Assembly: GCF_010015445.1 (NCBI RefSeq)
Contig: NC_053116.1
Span: 36,519,785 to 36,583,784 of the forward strand
From: Perca fluviatilis
Lineage: Eukaryota; Chordata; Actinopteri; Perciformes; Percidae
Direction of reading: 5' to 3'
DNA: 64,000 bases
The translations under genes were made by a program, and so were the position numbers. Below, piece by piece: positions 29,646-40,997 of this stretch; the first letter of the stretch is position 1; each line of letters starts with the position of its first letter. The notes under the pieces were generated by a model, which was not told the origin of the DNA, did not search any database, and worked only from the letters and a program-made list of their open reading frames with translations.

Positions 29646-30923
29646 TAGGGGTAAGTTGATCCCACTCAGTGGGTAAATTGAGCCATCTGGGGGTAAATTG
29701 ACCATCCTTTTTTTCACGTTTTAATGCAAGTATAAAAAAAACTTGGCTCTTAAAAAAAGAATTTAATAATACACATACCTTTCCAAACAATGTTAATTTT
29801 TTATAAAGCTACCTCAAACAACACAAAACAAACCAATTAAAGTTTAATTTTCCCTTTAATCTTTTATGTTTTGTATTGATGAACAGTAGTTATAAAACAT
29901 TTATGCTAAGTGAAGGACTGCCAGCATAGTTTTCAGGAGCAAGACAAATGGTTTTATGTTGTATTTCTTATGCTGTTAATCAAGTCATGTCCAAACACAC
30001 ACACACACACACACACACAGACACAGTGTTTGGCAGAAAGAACGTCCCTCCAGTGTGCTCAGTTCTAATTTCCAACCACAGTTTTGAACTTGTGAGAAGA
30101 AAAGAACAGTTTGAACTTCCAGACCTCAGAACAATGAAAATGACAACTGGACATTCCATCCATCAAGGTTGCAGAGAAATATGAGTTGTTACTTCCTCTT
30201 TGCAGTTTCTCCAACCTTTTGAGGTTTAGGAAGCTTCTTCAGCACATCATTCAGGGAATTTAAACCTATAAAACAAAGACAAGAGCCATGATGAAAGAAA
30301 TCTGAATCGTTACGCTTTTAAAGCAATGCTAAAATCATACTAAACAGCCCTGAATACATATCCTGGTAAGTGTGGCTGATAAGTATACAAATGCCAATTT
30401 CTTGTACTTTACTCTTGTATCTTGCTATAGTTGCCATTCAATTGTATTAATATTATGGAATATATTAATTCTGTCACCTGTCCATCACTTTTGGTCAGAT
30501 TGTCAAAGAATCCCCTCGACTGTAGTTTTGTTGAAGGCTGTAGCTCTCGTAACATCCTCCCTGGCTCACTTTGCCCCATAGTCACCATTTTGGTAAAAAC
30601 GAGCTAGCTTAGCAATTCAGGCTAACCTTTAGCTTAATGATTCACATGGTTTTATATGTTGACAAATCACCAAAATTTTCCTACAGAACTTTAGACCTAG
30701 ATGCATTTGCTTTGGCACAATAGCTAGTATACCTGCAATTAACAAGCAAAAAGTGTTTTTGTGAAAAACAACAACTTACCTCTTGTCCCATGTGCTTCTC
30801 AGCAAAATAGAAATGATGGAGTCCTTCAGAACGTATGGTCACCTGACACCAAATGTGCATAGTTGCCTAGAAAACGGGGGTGGGTCAACTTACCCACTGG
30901 CTCATCTTACCCCCACTCCCCTA
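29646..30923. mobile_element. DNA element with TAGGGGTAAGTTGA ends (unit A)
   Basis: Left end TAGGGGTAAGTTGATCCCAC and right end TACCCCCACTCCCCTA, with inner inverted blocks 'cagtgggtaaattgagcc' and 'ggctcatcttacc'. Length about 1.28 kb. It contains a short (CA)n and possible splice sites on the minus strand (tttgttttatag acceptor near 30275). I do not recognise a transposase. Present in units A and B, not in C. Confidence 0.65.
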
Positions 30924-31167
30924 CACTGAACATTTCCATCGTAACAAGTAATTGTGCCAAACAATTTTCGCTTCAGACCACTGAAGATTATGAACTGTGA
31001 ATTAGGTTTCACAAATTAAAACAACAGTGATCTGGGAGGATAACATGTTTTCCTGAAAGAGCTGAAGAGTGAGACCTATCTTCACAATCTTTGGGGATGC
31101 TGTCATCTGGTGTTGACACGCAGAATTACAGTGTTGGTCTCAAGTTTAGAGAACAATTTACTTTTTG

Positions 31168-31173
31168 TTTATT
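31168..31173 (-). terminator. ccr6: Possible poly(A) signal for receptor copy 2
   Basis: AATAAA on the minus strand, about 800 bp after the copy 2 stop and beyond the minisatellite. The equivalent for copy 3 is 37665-37670. The distance makes assignment uncertain. Confidence 0.25.
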
Positions 31174-31660
31174 TTTGGACTTTATAAATCAATAAAAGAA
31201 CAGCGTTGCAATAAAAAATGTATTCATATACATCTTTACTGCACAAATAAACAATATTACATTCATCAGTTTCTCTACTGTGCTTTCAATGTTACAAAAA
31301 AAACGGATATAACTTAAATATGACAGGAAACTAAGTCTAAAGCAAGGTCAAAAGAAACATCAGAAGAATAAAATCTTAACAGTCATTACTGGAGGTTACA
31401 GAGAGTTCATCTGACATTTGATTTGACATTTGGCAAATCTAAAGGCCGACCAGTTTTTAATACTGAAAATCTTCTGATTCGGTTTAAACAGAAAAGCTTC
31501 TGAAGAGTCGCAGCAGATAAAACAGCTTCATGTTCGGGGCAGAAATTTTGACCAGAAACCAAAATAAAGTCTCTAAATCAAGGGTCTTCAATGTTTTTTA
31601 ACCCCAGGACCCCTAACTGAAAGAGAGATAGAGCAGGTTTGGACCTCCAGAGATCTGCAG

Positions 31661-31951
31661 AGATTGTTGGGTCTAAGAGGAAACTTTCAGGATCCAGGAG
31701 AGAACTTTCAGGATTGTTTGGTCTAGGAGGGAATTTTCTGAATCTTTGGGTCTAGGAGGAAGGAGGAAACTTTCAGGATCTTTGGGTCTAGGAGGAAAGT
31801 TTCTGGATCTTTGGGTCTAGGAGGGAACTTTCTGGATCTTTGGGTCTAAGAGGGAACTTTCAGGATTTTTGGGTCTAGGAGGGAAGTTTCTGGACCTTTG
31901 GGTCTACGAGGAAAGTTTCTGGATATTTGGTCCAAGGAGGGAAGTTTCTAG
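31661..31951. repeat. 30-bp minisatellite 3' of receptor copy 2
   Basis: About nine imperfect units of the same GGATCTTTGGGTCTAGGAGG type as at copy 1. Confidence 0.9.
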
Positions 31952-31977
31952 TCAACACATGAACCTGCCAGGTGTCC

Positions 31978-33079
31978 TCACGCGTGAAAGACGAGCGGTT
32001 TTTTGCTGGATCGGTTCACCGAGGCGGGCGCCTGTAGCTCTTCCCCAGACACCACAGGTCCTGGAAGATCCTCCTGAAGTGGTTCCTGAACTTCACCCCG
32101 ACGGCGTTACAACACCCGGGTTCAGGCAGCAGTGCAGGTAGGCGATGGTCTTCGTCACTGTCTTGGCCGCCTGCAGGATGTCCGACTCTTGGCAGCGACT
32201 GCAGCTCGAACATGTTGGCGGTGCGGTAGAGCAGCGTGACGTTGTAGGGCAGGTGGCAGACGATGAAAACCGCCCCCACGGCCAGCACCACTCGCGCCAT
32301 GCCTTGTGCGCTGGAAGTTTCTGGCTTTACGCAGGGGTGACGATGACTGCGGTGTAGCAGCAGACCATGACAAGCAGCGGCAGGAAGAAGCCCACGGCCA
32401 GCTGGGTGCTGGGGACCGCCATCTTGGTATTCAACGCTGTGGTTTCGTCTGTGAACCTGAACTCGCAGATGTACTGTGTAGGCCCGGAGGTCTGGTCTAT
32501 CTCCTCCTCTTCTATGAAGGGGTCCATGCTGTAGGACGGCTGGCACCAGCTGTAGAAGTAGAAGGTTGGGACGGACAGCAGTAAGGCGGAGGCCCAGACG
32601 ACAGCGCAGATGAGGCGGCTGTATACCAGCGAGCGCATTCTGAAGCTGCGGCGGGTCTGGACGATGGCGATGTAGTGGTCGGCGCTGATGCAGGCGAGCA
32701 GCAGCATGCCGGTGTACAGGTTCACGCTGTAGGAGCCGCGCAGCAGCTTGCAGGCCACCGGCCCCATCAGCCACGGCGACAGCTCGTTGTAGACGATAAG
32801 AGGCAGCGACACCACGAACAGCAGGTCTGCGATGGCCACGTTCAGCAGGTAGACGTCCGTCATGGACTTGGTACTCTTGTAGAAGGCATAAGTGACGATC
32901 ACCAGGCTGTTCCCTACGAAGCCCAGGATGCAGATGATGATGTGGACGAACGCTATGACCAACGCCTCAACGCTGTGCATGTTCTGGTATGAAAGAAGTG
33001 TTTCATCCAGGTAGTCAACATAAGTGTAGTTGTAGTCATAATCTAATTGGTAGAACATTTCCTCCTCTGAGTTGCCCAT
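31978..33079 (-). pseudogene. ccr6: CCR6-like chemokine receptor, copy 2, frameshifted
   Basis: Open from the start codon at 33079 for 250 residues through TM5 (VGFFLPLLVMVCCYTAVIVT). One extra G near 32334 then shifts frame. Further indels occur near 32300, 32205 (at the third extracellular loop), 32108 and 32025, and the C-terminal stop is also shifted. As in copy 1 the DRY motif is DHY and the N-terminal Cys is Leu; unlike copy 1, TM2 to ECL1 is intact (SLPLIVYNELSPWLMGPVAC). At protein level it could signal only if the indels are sequencing errors. It may otherwise be a young pseudogene encoding a 5-TM truncated product. Confidence 0.85.
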
Positions 33080-33580
33080 CTTCTTCCACTGTAAACGTCC
33101 ACTGATCAGAGAGAGAACATCAAACTGTGCAGTGATGATTTCTGATGGAGTGATTCAGTAGTTTGATATTAAGGGAAAACATAAACACACAAGATTAAAG
33201 ATATTTTACTGCAGTCAAATTTATTTTTCTAATTTACTTAATGAGGTTTGGTGCAGGTGAAATTAAAGACAACAGCCAGTCTTTAAGATAAGCTACAGTA
33301 AACAACTGCTGGCTGTAGTTTCATAAGGTTCAGTTATTAAAGTTTTGTTAAGAGTTTTCATGATCTGGGTCTCAGAAACCAGCACATCAGAAATATAACT
33401 GGAGTCCTGAAGTTTTGAAGATGTAAACATTTGCATTTTAAAACATAAAATCAATCACACACCTTTTGAGGAAGCCAGCGGAGAAATGCGAGGCAGTGAT
33501 CATATGTCGACAGCTCGTCAAACTGGTTTACAGCCTGGAGAAAGCATTTCTTTGGCAGCTGAGCTGCTTTTAAAGACATT
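33080..33580. other. Upstream region of receptor copy 2
   Basis: Nearly identical to 26535-27030. No gene in it. Confidence 0.5.
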
Positions 33581-34859
33581 GTGAAATTGAAACAATACTT
33601 TAATCATGTGTTGGGGAAGTTTCTTTTGCTGCAGAAGTAAAATTTTGAAAGTTTAGAGAAGTGAAACAAATAAGACAGTCGAAGACTAAACCAAGTTAGG
33701 TTTTTGTAATAAGACATACAGTATTTGCAAATACAGGAGGAACACGATTTCACAAAAAGCACATCAGCTCAGCGTGGAAAAGTTTCTTCAATGAGTGAAT
33801 AGGAACACTGAGCTTAAATACATCTTCAGAGTGACAGCACACACGCACTTGGCTTAACATGACTCTGCATTTCTCACAGGCAATCTAAAAACACAAGAGA
33901 CATCTCGGAGCCATTTCGCCTCCTCCTCCCTGTACGACTTTCACCCCCCAGTTACATCTCAACTGGCCTGGGAAAACTAGAGATAGTTTTAGGGTGTTAC
34001 AGCACGCACGGAGATGAGAAGGGTATGTATCGACTTGTCTAACTCTGGGGGTTACGGTGAATAAGCTAAAGTCCCAATAAGTCGGCGTGTTCCTTTTAAC
34101 ATTACAGGAACATGCTCGGCATCATTCAAACATTGCTAGCTATCAGGTGGTCCAATGATGATAAACTAATGGTTTCAGTTATTTCACCATTAAGTGAAGG
34201 TTAAATTTGCATTTGCCACATCAGTATTGATCATGGTAGCGATGGTTAGGCTTAACGTTCTGTCGACCGCTCATAATGTTATATTGGATTTTTTAATGGA
34301 TCTCTTAACGTTATCCTGGGATTCATTGTAACATCACTTGACTTGTTAGTTAGGTTAGGTAACGTTCATACAGATGTAATGAAATAAAAACAAAAATAAA
34401 ATGAGAATTCATTGACCAATTCAATACAGATCAGTACTTAAGGTGCATATTTATAGAAGTAATTAGATTATGTTACATGTTTTGGGTAATCCAACTGATT
34501 ACGTTACTGATTAAAAAAACTTGCCATGTAATTTGTAGTCAGTAATGGATTACATTTCAAAGTAATCTGACCCAACCCTGGGAAGGTGCTAGATCGCACG
34601 AGGGGTCCATGGAATAAATGGATCACCGAATCCAAAGAGCACCAGACATTGGTTAATGTTGCCCCAAAAACGCATCCGAAACAAGTTCACTGAGTTACAG
34701 CTCCCAAGACTAATGGATTAAACGACCATGATGTAGTTTTGATGAGTGAAATTGCGGTCCTTACTCCGCTCTGCTCTGAAGCAGCGACGTGTGGTGCTTG
34801 TGCACGTATGTGTGTGGGAGGAGCCCTGAGGGAAGGGGGAGGGGTTACAGATGAGTACC

Positions 34860-35012
34860 AAAATCATTGTAAGGAGACCCGGTGTCTTACATCTCTGTGT
34901 CTTTTTCCTACCGCTGGGCAGGCTCAGATGGTAGCCTATATTTAGCCTAGTATGATTGTGATTTATGTATGCCTATTATAAAGAAACAAATAGTCTAACT
35001 TTTTAGAATCTG
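34860..35012. mobile_element. hAT element end fragment (unit B)
   Basis: Duplicate of 28355-28515. Confidence 0.65.
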
Positions 35013-35155
35013 TCACATACTGAAGAAAGATGAGACCTACAGGATGACCTAAGCTTCAAATGGCATGCATTCCTAAATCAAGTTGCAAATCACATTGTTT
35101 GATACAGGCAAAGCTGGTATTGTTTGTCTAGTTTGGATAAAAAACTGCAATACAA

Positions 35156-35851
35156 ACAAAAGCCATGTTTCCAACCAATTTCTCAAGCAAATTTTAAGCG
35201 AACTTTTAAAATGTTGCACAAAAGGGAAAAAAAAAGAAGGTGCGAATTAGAAGCATTTCCATCAACTGGTTTAGAGCAAATAAACTTGTTTCGTCACAAG
35301 GTGTCGTTACGCGTGGTTGTAGATTGCAAACCGGCTTGCTAAATCAAAGAGTTTAGAAGCTAAGTTCTTTGGCTAAACGGAGAGAGGTAGAATTGTACAA
35401 GTTGGCCAACTGTGCAGGATACGGGGTTGTGGCAGAGACGTTTGGTGTCAGCGAGACAACCGTTCACCGCTGTGTATACGCGGTGTGCAGGGCCGTACCA
35501 TTCAAGCTGTTGAACCAATTTGTCAATTTACCCGACGTGGCTGAGGCCCAGGCTACAGCGCACCGCAACTCCACCACACACCTTGTGCCACAAGTGCACA
35601 CTGGATGGGACCCATATCCCGATCCTTCCCCCATCCGATGGATACCGTGACTATAGTCATGTGACTTACATGTTCACTACGTCACAACTTATTCGGCAAA
35701 GCGGTTTCCATCTCCCATTTTGCGCATTAACTCTTTTTCGAAAAAGGCAAAAACCACCTCAAGAGATCGAATTTTGCCGTTTCCATCAACATTTTTCAAT
35801 GCTATACTTCAAAATGCGCATAAAAATACATTGATGGAAAGACAGCTATTG
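35156..35851 (+). pseudogene. PIF/Harbinger transposase relic (unit B)
   Basis: Duplicate of 28655-29351. Here one frame reads GVVAETFGVSETTVHRCVYA and then FKLLNQFVNLPDVAEAQATA before degrading. Confidence 0.72.
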
Positions 35852-36147
35852 TTAACACTCGTATCTTTTGTGATACACAGAAAAGGAGATTACACATTAA
35901 TATATTTCTTATATATAAATAAAAACCAAACAGATTCACAGCAAACATTGTAAAAATTCCAAAGTTGACACAGTTCTCTCCCATAAGTTCAGCAAAATGA
36001 ACACATCGTATCCTTTTTGATAAGCCTCACAAACTGCAGTAGGTCACATCAGCCATATCATCTTTTACATACAGTATGTGACATGATCAACTGTTTGATG
36101 CTGATGCGGGACACAAAGCTCTCACGTTAGTGATTGAGATAAAAGGC

Positions 36148-37422
36148 TAGGGGTAAGTTGATCCCACTCAGTGGGTAAATTGAGCCATCTGGGGGTAAAT
36201 TGACCATCCTTTTTTTCACGTTTTAATGCAAGTATAAAAAAAACTTGGCTCTTAAAAAAAGAATTTAATAATACACATACCTTTCCAAACAATGTTAATT
36301 TTTTATAAAGCTACCTCAAACAACACAAAACAAACCAATTAAAGTTTAATTTTCCCTTTAATCTTTTATGTTTTGTATTGATGAACAGTAGTTATAAAAC
36401 ATTTATGCTAAGTGAAGGACTGCCAGCATAGTTTTCAGGAGCAAGACAAATGGTTTTATGTTGTATTTCTTATGCTGTTAATCAAGTCATGTCCAAACAC
36501 ACACACACACACACACACAGACACAGTGTTTGGCAGAAAGAACGTCCCTCCAGTGTGCTCAGTTCTAATTTCCAACCACAGTTTTGAACTTGTGAGAAGA
36601 AAAGAACAGTTTGAACTTCCAGACCTCAGAACAATGAAAATGACAACTGGACATTCCATCCATCAAGGTTGCAGAGAAATATGAGTTGTTACTTCCTCTT
36701 TGCAGTTTCTCCAACCTTTTGAGGTTTAGGAAGCTTCTTCAGCACATCATTCAGGGAATTTAAACCTATAAAACAAAGACAAGAGCCATGATGAAAGAAA
36801 TCTGAATCGTTACGCTTTTAAAGCAATGCTAAAATCATACTAAACAGCCCTGAATACATATCCTGGTAAGTGTGGCTGATAAGTATACAAATGCCAATTT
36901 CTTGTACTTTACTCTTGTATCTTGCTATAGTTGCCATTCAATTGTATTAATATTATGGAATATATTAATTCTGTCACCTGTCCATCACTTTTGGTCAGAT
37001 TGTCAAAGAATCCCCTCGACTGTAGTTTTGTTGAAGGCTGTAGCTCTCGTAACATCCTCTGGCTCACTTTGCCCCATAGTCACCATTTTGGTAAAAACGA
37101 CCTAGCTTAGCAATTCAGGCTAACCTTTAGCTTAATGATTCACATGGTTTTATATGTTGACAAATCACCAACATGTTCCATACAGAACTTTAGACCTAGA
37201 TACATTTGCTTTGGCACAATAGCTAGTATACCTGCAATTAACAAGCAAAAAAGTGTTTTTGTGAAAAACAACAACTTACCTCTTGTCCCATGTGCTTCTC
37301 AGCAAAATAGAAATGATGGAGTCCTTCAGAACGTATGGTCACCTGACACCAAATGTGCATAGTTGCCTAGAAACGGGGTGGGTCAACTTACCCACTGGCT
37401 CATCTTACCCCACTCTCCCCTA
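36148..37422. mobile_element. DNA element with TAGGGGTAAGTTGA ends (unit B)
   Basis: Duplicate of 29646-30923, with a slightly shorter (CA)n tract. Confidence 0.65.
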
Positions 37423-38162
37423 CACTGAACATTTCCATCGTAACAAGTAATTGTGCCAAACAATTTCCTTCAGACCACTGAAGATTATGAACTGTGAATT
37501 AGGTTTCACAAATTAAAACAACAGTGATCTGGGAGGATAACATGTTTTCCTGAAAGAGCTGAAGAGTGAGACCTCTTCACAATCTTTGAGGATGCTGTCA
37601 TCTGGTGTTGACACGCAGAATTACAGTGTTGGTCTCAAGTTTAGAGAACAATTTACCTTTGTTGTTTATTTTTGGACTTTATAAATCAATAAAAAGAACA
37701 GCTTGCAATAAAAAAATGTATTCATATACATCTTTACTGCACAAATAAACAATATTACATTCATCAGTTTCTCTACTGTGCTTTCAATGTTACAAAAAAT
37801 AAACGGATATAACTTAAATATGACAGGAAACTAAGTCTAAAGCAAGGTCAAAAAGAAACATCAGAAGAATAAAATCTTAACAGTCATTACTGGAGGTTAC
37901 AGAGAGTTCATCTGACATTTGATTTGACATTTGGCAAATCTAAAGCCGACCAGTTTTTAATACTGAAAATCTTCTGATTCGGTTTAAACAGAAAAGCTTC
38001 TGAAGAGTCGCAGCAGATAAAACAGCTTCATGTTCGGGGCTGAAGAATTTTGACCAGAAACCAAAATAAAGTCTCTAAATCAGGGGTCTTCAATGTTTTT
38101 TAACCCCAGGACCCCTTAACTGAAAGAGAGATAGAGCAGGTTTGGACCTCCAGAGATCTGCA

Positions 38163-38483
38163 GAGATTGTTGGGTCTAAGAGGAAACTTTCAGGATCCAG
38201 GAGAGAACTTTCAGGATTGTTTGGTCTAGGAGGGAATTTTCTGAATCTTTGGGTCTAGGAGGAAGGAGGAAACTTTCAGGATCTTTGGGTCTAGGAGGAA
38301 AGTTTCTGGATCTTTGGGTCTAGGAGGAAAGTTTCTGGATCTTTGGGTCTAGGAGGGAACTTTCTGGATCTTTGGGTCTAAGAGGGAACTTTCAGGATTT
38401 TTGGATCTAGGAGGGAAGTTTCTGGACCTTTGGGTCTACGAGGAAAGTTTCTGGATATTTGGTCCAAGGAGGGAAGTTTCTAG
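38163..38483. repeat. 30-bp minisatellite 3' of receptor copy 3
   Basis: About ten imperfect units; one unit more than copy 2 in an otherwise matching order. Confidence 0.9.
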
Positions 38484-38509
38484 TCAACACATGAACCTGC
38501 CAGGTGTCC

Positions 38510-39613
38510 TCACATGGTGAAAGACGAGCAGTTTTTTTGCTGGATCGGTTCACCGAGCGGCGGGGCGCTGTAGCTCTTCCCCAGACACCACAGGTCCTGG
38601 AAGATCCTCCTGAAGTGGTTCCTGAACTTCACCCCGACGAAGGCGTACAACACCGGGTTCAGGCAGCAGTGCAGGTAGGCGATGGTCTTCGTCACTGTCT
38701 TGGCCGCCTGCAGGATGTCCGACTCTTGGCACGACTGCAGCTCGAACATGTTGGCGGTGTCGTAGAGCAGCGTGACGTTGTAGGGCAGGTGGCAGACGAT
38801 GAAAACCGCCACCACGGCCAGCACCACTCGCATCGCCTTGTGCCGCTGGAAGTTTCTGGCTTTACGCAGGGTGACGATGACTGCGGTGTAGCAGCAGACC
38901 ATGACAAGCAGCGGCAGGAAGAAGCCCACGGCCAGCTGGGTGCTGGGGACCGCCATCTTGGTATTCAACGCTGTGGTTTCGTCTGTGAACCTGAACTCGC
39001 AGATGTACTGTGTAGGCCCGGAGGTCTGATTTCTCTCCTCCTCTTCTATGAAGGCGTCCATGCTGTAGGACGGCTGGTACCAGCTGTAGAAGTAGAAGGT
39101 TGGGACGGACAGCAGTAAGGCGGAGGCCCAGACGACAGCGCAGATGAGGCGGCTGTACACCAGCGAGCGCAGTCTGAAGCTGCGGCGGGCCTGGACGATG
39201 GCGATGTACCGGTCGGCGCTGATGCAGGCGAGCAGCAGCATGCCGCTGTACAGGTTCACGCTGTAGGAGCCGCGCAGGAGCTTGCAGGCCACCGGCCCCA
39301 TCGGCCACGCCGACAGCTCGTTGTAGACGATAAGAGGCAGCGACACCACGAACAGCAGGTCTGCGATGGCCACGTTCAGCAGGTAGACGTCCGTCATGGA
39401 CTTGGTACTCTTGTAGAAGGCATAAGTGACGATCACCAGGCTGTTCCCTACGAAGCCCAGGATGCAGATGATGATGTGGACATACGGTATGACCACCAGC
39501 TCAACGCTGTGCGTGTTCTGGTATGAACAAGGTGCTTCAATCAGGTAGTCTAAATCAGTGTCGTTGTAGTCGTAATCTAATTGGTAGAACATTTCCTCCT
39601 CTGAGTTGCCCAT
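38510..39613 (-). CDS. ccr6: CCR6-like chemokine receptor, copy 3, intact
   Basis: Single-exon class A GPCR of 367 residues for plasma-membrane chemokine sensing. The acidic, tyrosine-rich N-terminus (residues 9-24, sulfation candidates) has an Asn17-Asp-Thr sequon. TM1 is about 42-66, TM2 76-97 (Asp85), TM3 110-136 with DRYIAIV at 134-140, and TM6 carries CHLPY 274-278. TM7 ends in NPVLY 319-323. Expected disulfides: Cys110-Cys205 and Cys29-Cys295. CCR6 assignment rests on CKLLRGSYSVN, GMLLLACISADRYIAIVQA, RSFRLRS, LHCCLNPVLYAF, FQDLWC and the C-terminus SSFTM, all closely matching mammalian CCR6 rather than CCR7 or CCR9. The start is supported by the same MGNSEEEMFYQL in all copies. Neighbours are two frameshifted paralogues on the same strand. 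CCL20-type ligand binding is inferred from family, not shown. Confidence 0.9.
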   Translation of the reverse strand: MGNSEEEMFYQLDYDYNDTDLDYLIEAPCSYQNTHSVELVVIPYVHIIICILGFVGNSLVIVTYAFYKSTKSMTDVYLLNVAIADLLFVVSLPLIVYNELSAWPMGPVACKLLRGSYSVNLYSGMLLLACISADRYIAIVQARRSFRLRSLVYSRLICAVVWASALLLSVPTFYFYSWYQPSYSMDAFIEEEERNQTSGPTQYICEFRFTDETTALNTKMAVPSTQLAVGFFLPLLVMVCCYTAVIVTLRKARNFQRHKAMRVVLAVVAVFIVCHLPYNVTLLYDTANMFELQSCQESDILQAAKTVTKTIAYLHCCLNPVLYAFVGVKFRNHFRRIFQDLWCLGKSYSAPPLGEPIQQKNCSSFTM

Positions 39614-40300
39614 CTTTTACCACTGTAAATGTCCACAGATCAGAGAGAGAACATCAAACTGTGCAGTGATGATTTCTGATGGAGTGATTCAGTAGTTTGA
39701 TATCAGTGTTGCTGATAAAAGATTTAGCTTTTCAGTAATGAAAAAGGGAAAACATAAACACACAAAATTAAAGATATTTTACTGCAGTCAAATTCATTTT
39801 TCTAATTTACTTAATGAGGTTTGGTGCAGATGAAATTTAAGACAACAGCCAGTCTTTAAGATAAGCTACAGTAAACAACTGCTGGCTGTAGTTTCATATT
39901 TACAGTACGATACAGACATGACAGCTGGTGGCAGTGGAAAAGAAGTTGACTTAATGACACTGAAAAGAAGTCAATCTGTATATATAAGGTTCAGTTATTA
40001 AAGTTTTGTTAAGAGCTTTGATGATCTGGGTCTCAGAAACCAGCACATCAGAAATATAACTGGAGTCCTGAAGTTTTGAAGATGTAAACATTTGCATTTT
40101 AAAACATAAAATCAATCACGCACCTTTGAGGAAGCCAGCGGAGAAATGCGAGGCAGTGATCATATGTCGACAGCTGGTCAAACTGGTTTACAGCCTGGAG
40201 GAAGCATTTCTTTGTCAGCTGAGCTGCTTTTAAAGACATTGTGCAAATGTTGATACAAGCAAACCTGGTATTGTTTGTCTAGTTTGGATAAAAAACTGCA
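39614..40300. other. Upstream region of receptor copy 3
   Basis: Similar to 26535-27038 with inserted segments near 39700-39745 and 39890-39985. At about 40250 it jumps to sequence equivalent to 28600 of unit A. Confidence 0.55.
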
Positions 40301-40308
40301 ATACAAAC

Positions 40309-40997
40309 AACAGCCATGTTTCCAACCACTTTCTCAAGCGAATTTTTAAGCGAACTTTTAAGAAAAAAAAAAAGAAAACGCAAATTAGAAGCATTTCCAT
40401 CAACTGGTTTAGAGCGAAGACTGCGCAAAGAGTAGTTTGGTCACAGCTTGCGGTTACACATGGTTGTAGATTGCAAACCGGCTTGCTAAATCAAAGAGTT
40501 TAGAAGCTCTTGACTAAATGGTGAGAGGTAGCTTTGTACAAGTTGGCCACCTGTGCAGAATCCAGGGTTGTGGCAGAGACATTTGGTGTCAGCGAGACAA
40601 CCGTTCACCGCTGTGTATACACGGTGTGTAGGGCCAAACGATTCAAGCTGTTAAACCAATTTGTCAATTTACCCGACGTGGCTGAGGCCCAGGCTACAGC
40701 GCACCACAACTCCACCACACACCTTGTGCCACAAGTTTACGGCGCACTGGAGGGGACCCGTATCCCGATCCTTCCCCCATCCGATGGATACCGCGACTAT
40801 AGTCATGTGACTTACACGTTCGCTACGTCACAACTTATTCGGCAAAGCTGTTTCCATCTCCCATTTTGCGCATTAACTCTTTTTCGAAAAAGACAAAAAA
40901 CCACCTCAAGAGATCGAATTTTGCCGTTTCCATCAACATTTTCCAATGCGATACTTCAAAATGCGCATAAAAATACGTTGATGGAAACACGGCTGTT
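40309..40997 (+). pseudogene. PIF/Harbinger transposase relic (unit C), best preserved
   Basis: Inverted ends AACAGCCATGTTTCCA and TGGAAACACGGCTGTT. From 40534 an open frame reads VVAETFGVSETTVHRCVYTV (helix-turn-helix region), then GALEGTRIPILPPSDGYRDY, the first catalytic-Asp region of HARBI1-type transposases. In it the Asp of the usual G-A-x-D-G is Glu. The rest of the catalytic core is deleted, so it is not active. Because it lies in all three units it predates their duplication. Confidence 0.78.

Larger units (their letters stand above)
25232..31650. repeat. Segmental duplication unit A
   Basis: Collinear with unit B (31661-38150): minisatellite, receptor, hAT-end fragment, Harbinger relic, TAGGGGTAAG element, then the ccaaaataaagtctctaaat junction. 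Receptor start codons of A and B are 6545 bp apart. Most differences are single-base indels; a patch near 27420-27520 differs more. Confidence 0.9.
31661..38150. repeat. Segmental duplication unit B
   Basis: Collinear with unit A over its full length; ends with the same aagtctctaaatcaggggtc junction at about 38070. A and B are much closer to each other than either is to unit C. Confidence 0.9.

Noticed and set aside
38163..38483. CRISPR array
   Set aside because: The regularly spaced repeat is a continuous 30-bp minisatellite without unique spacers, in a fish genome.
38504..39118. 204-residue frame on the + strand opposite the intact receptor
   Set aside because: Antisense shadow of the GC-rich receptor gene. 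The same shadow recurs in copies 1 and 2, and the sense strand has clear GPCR motifs.
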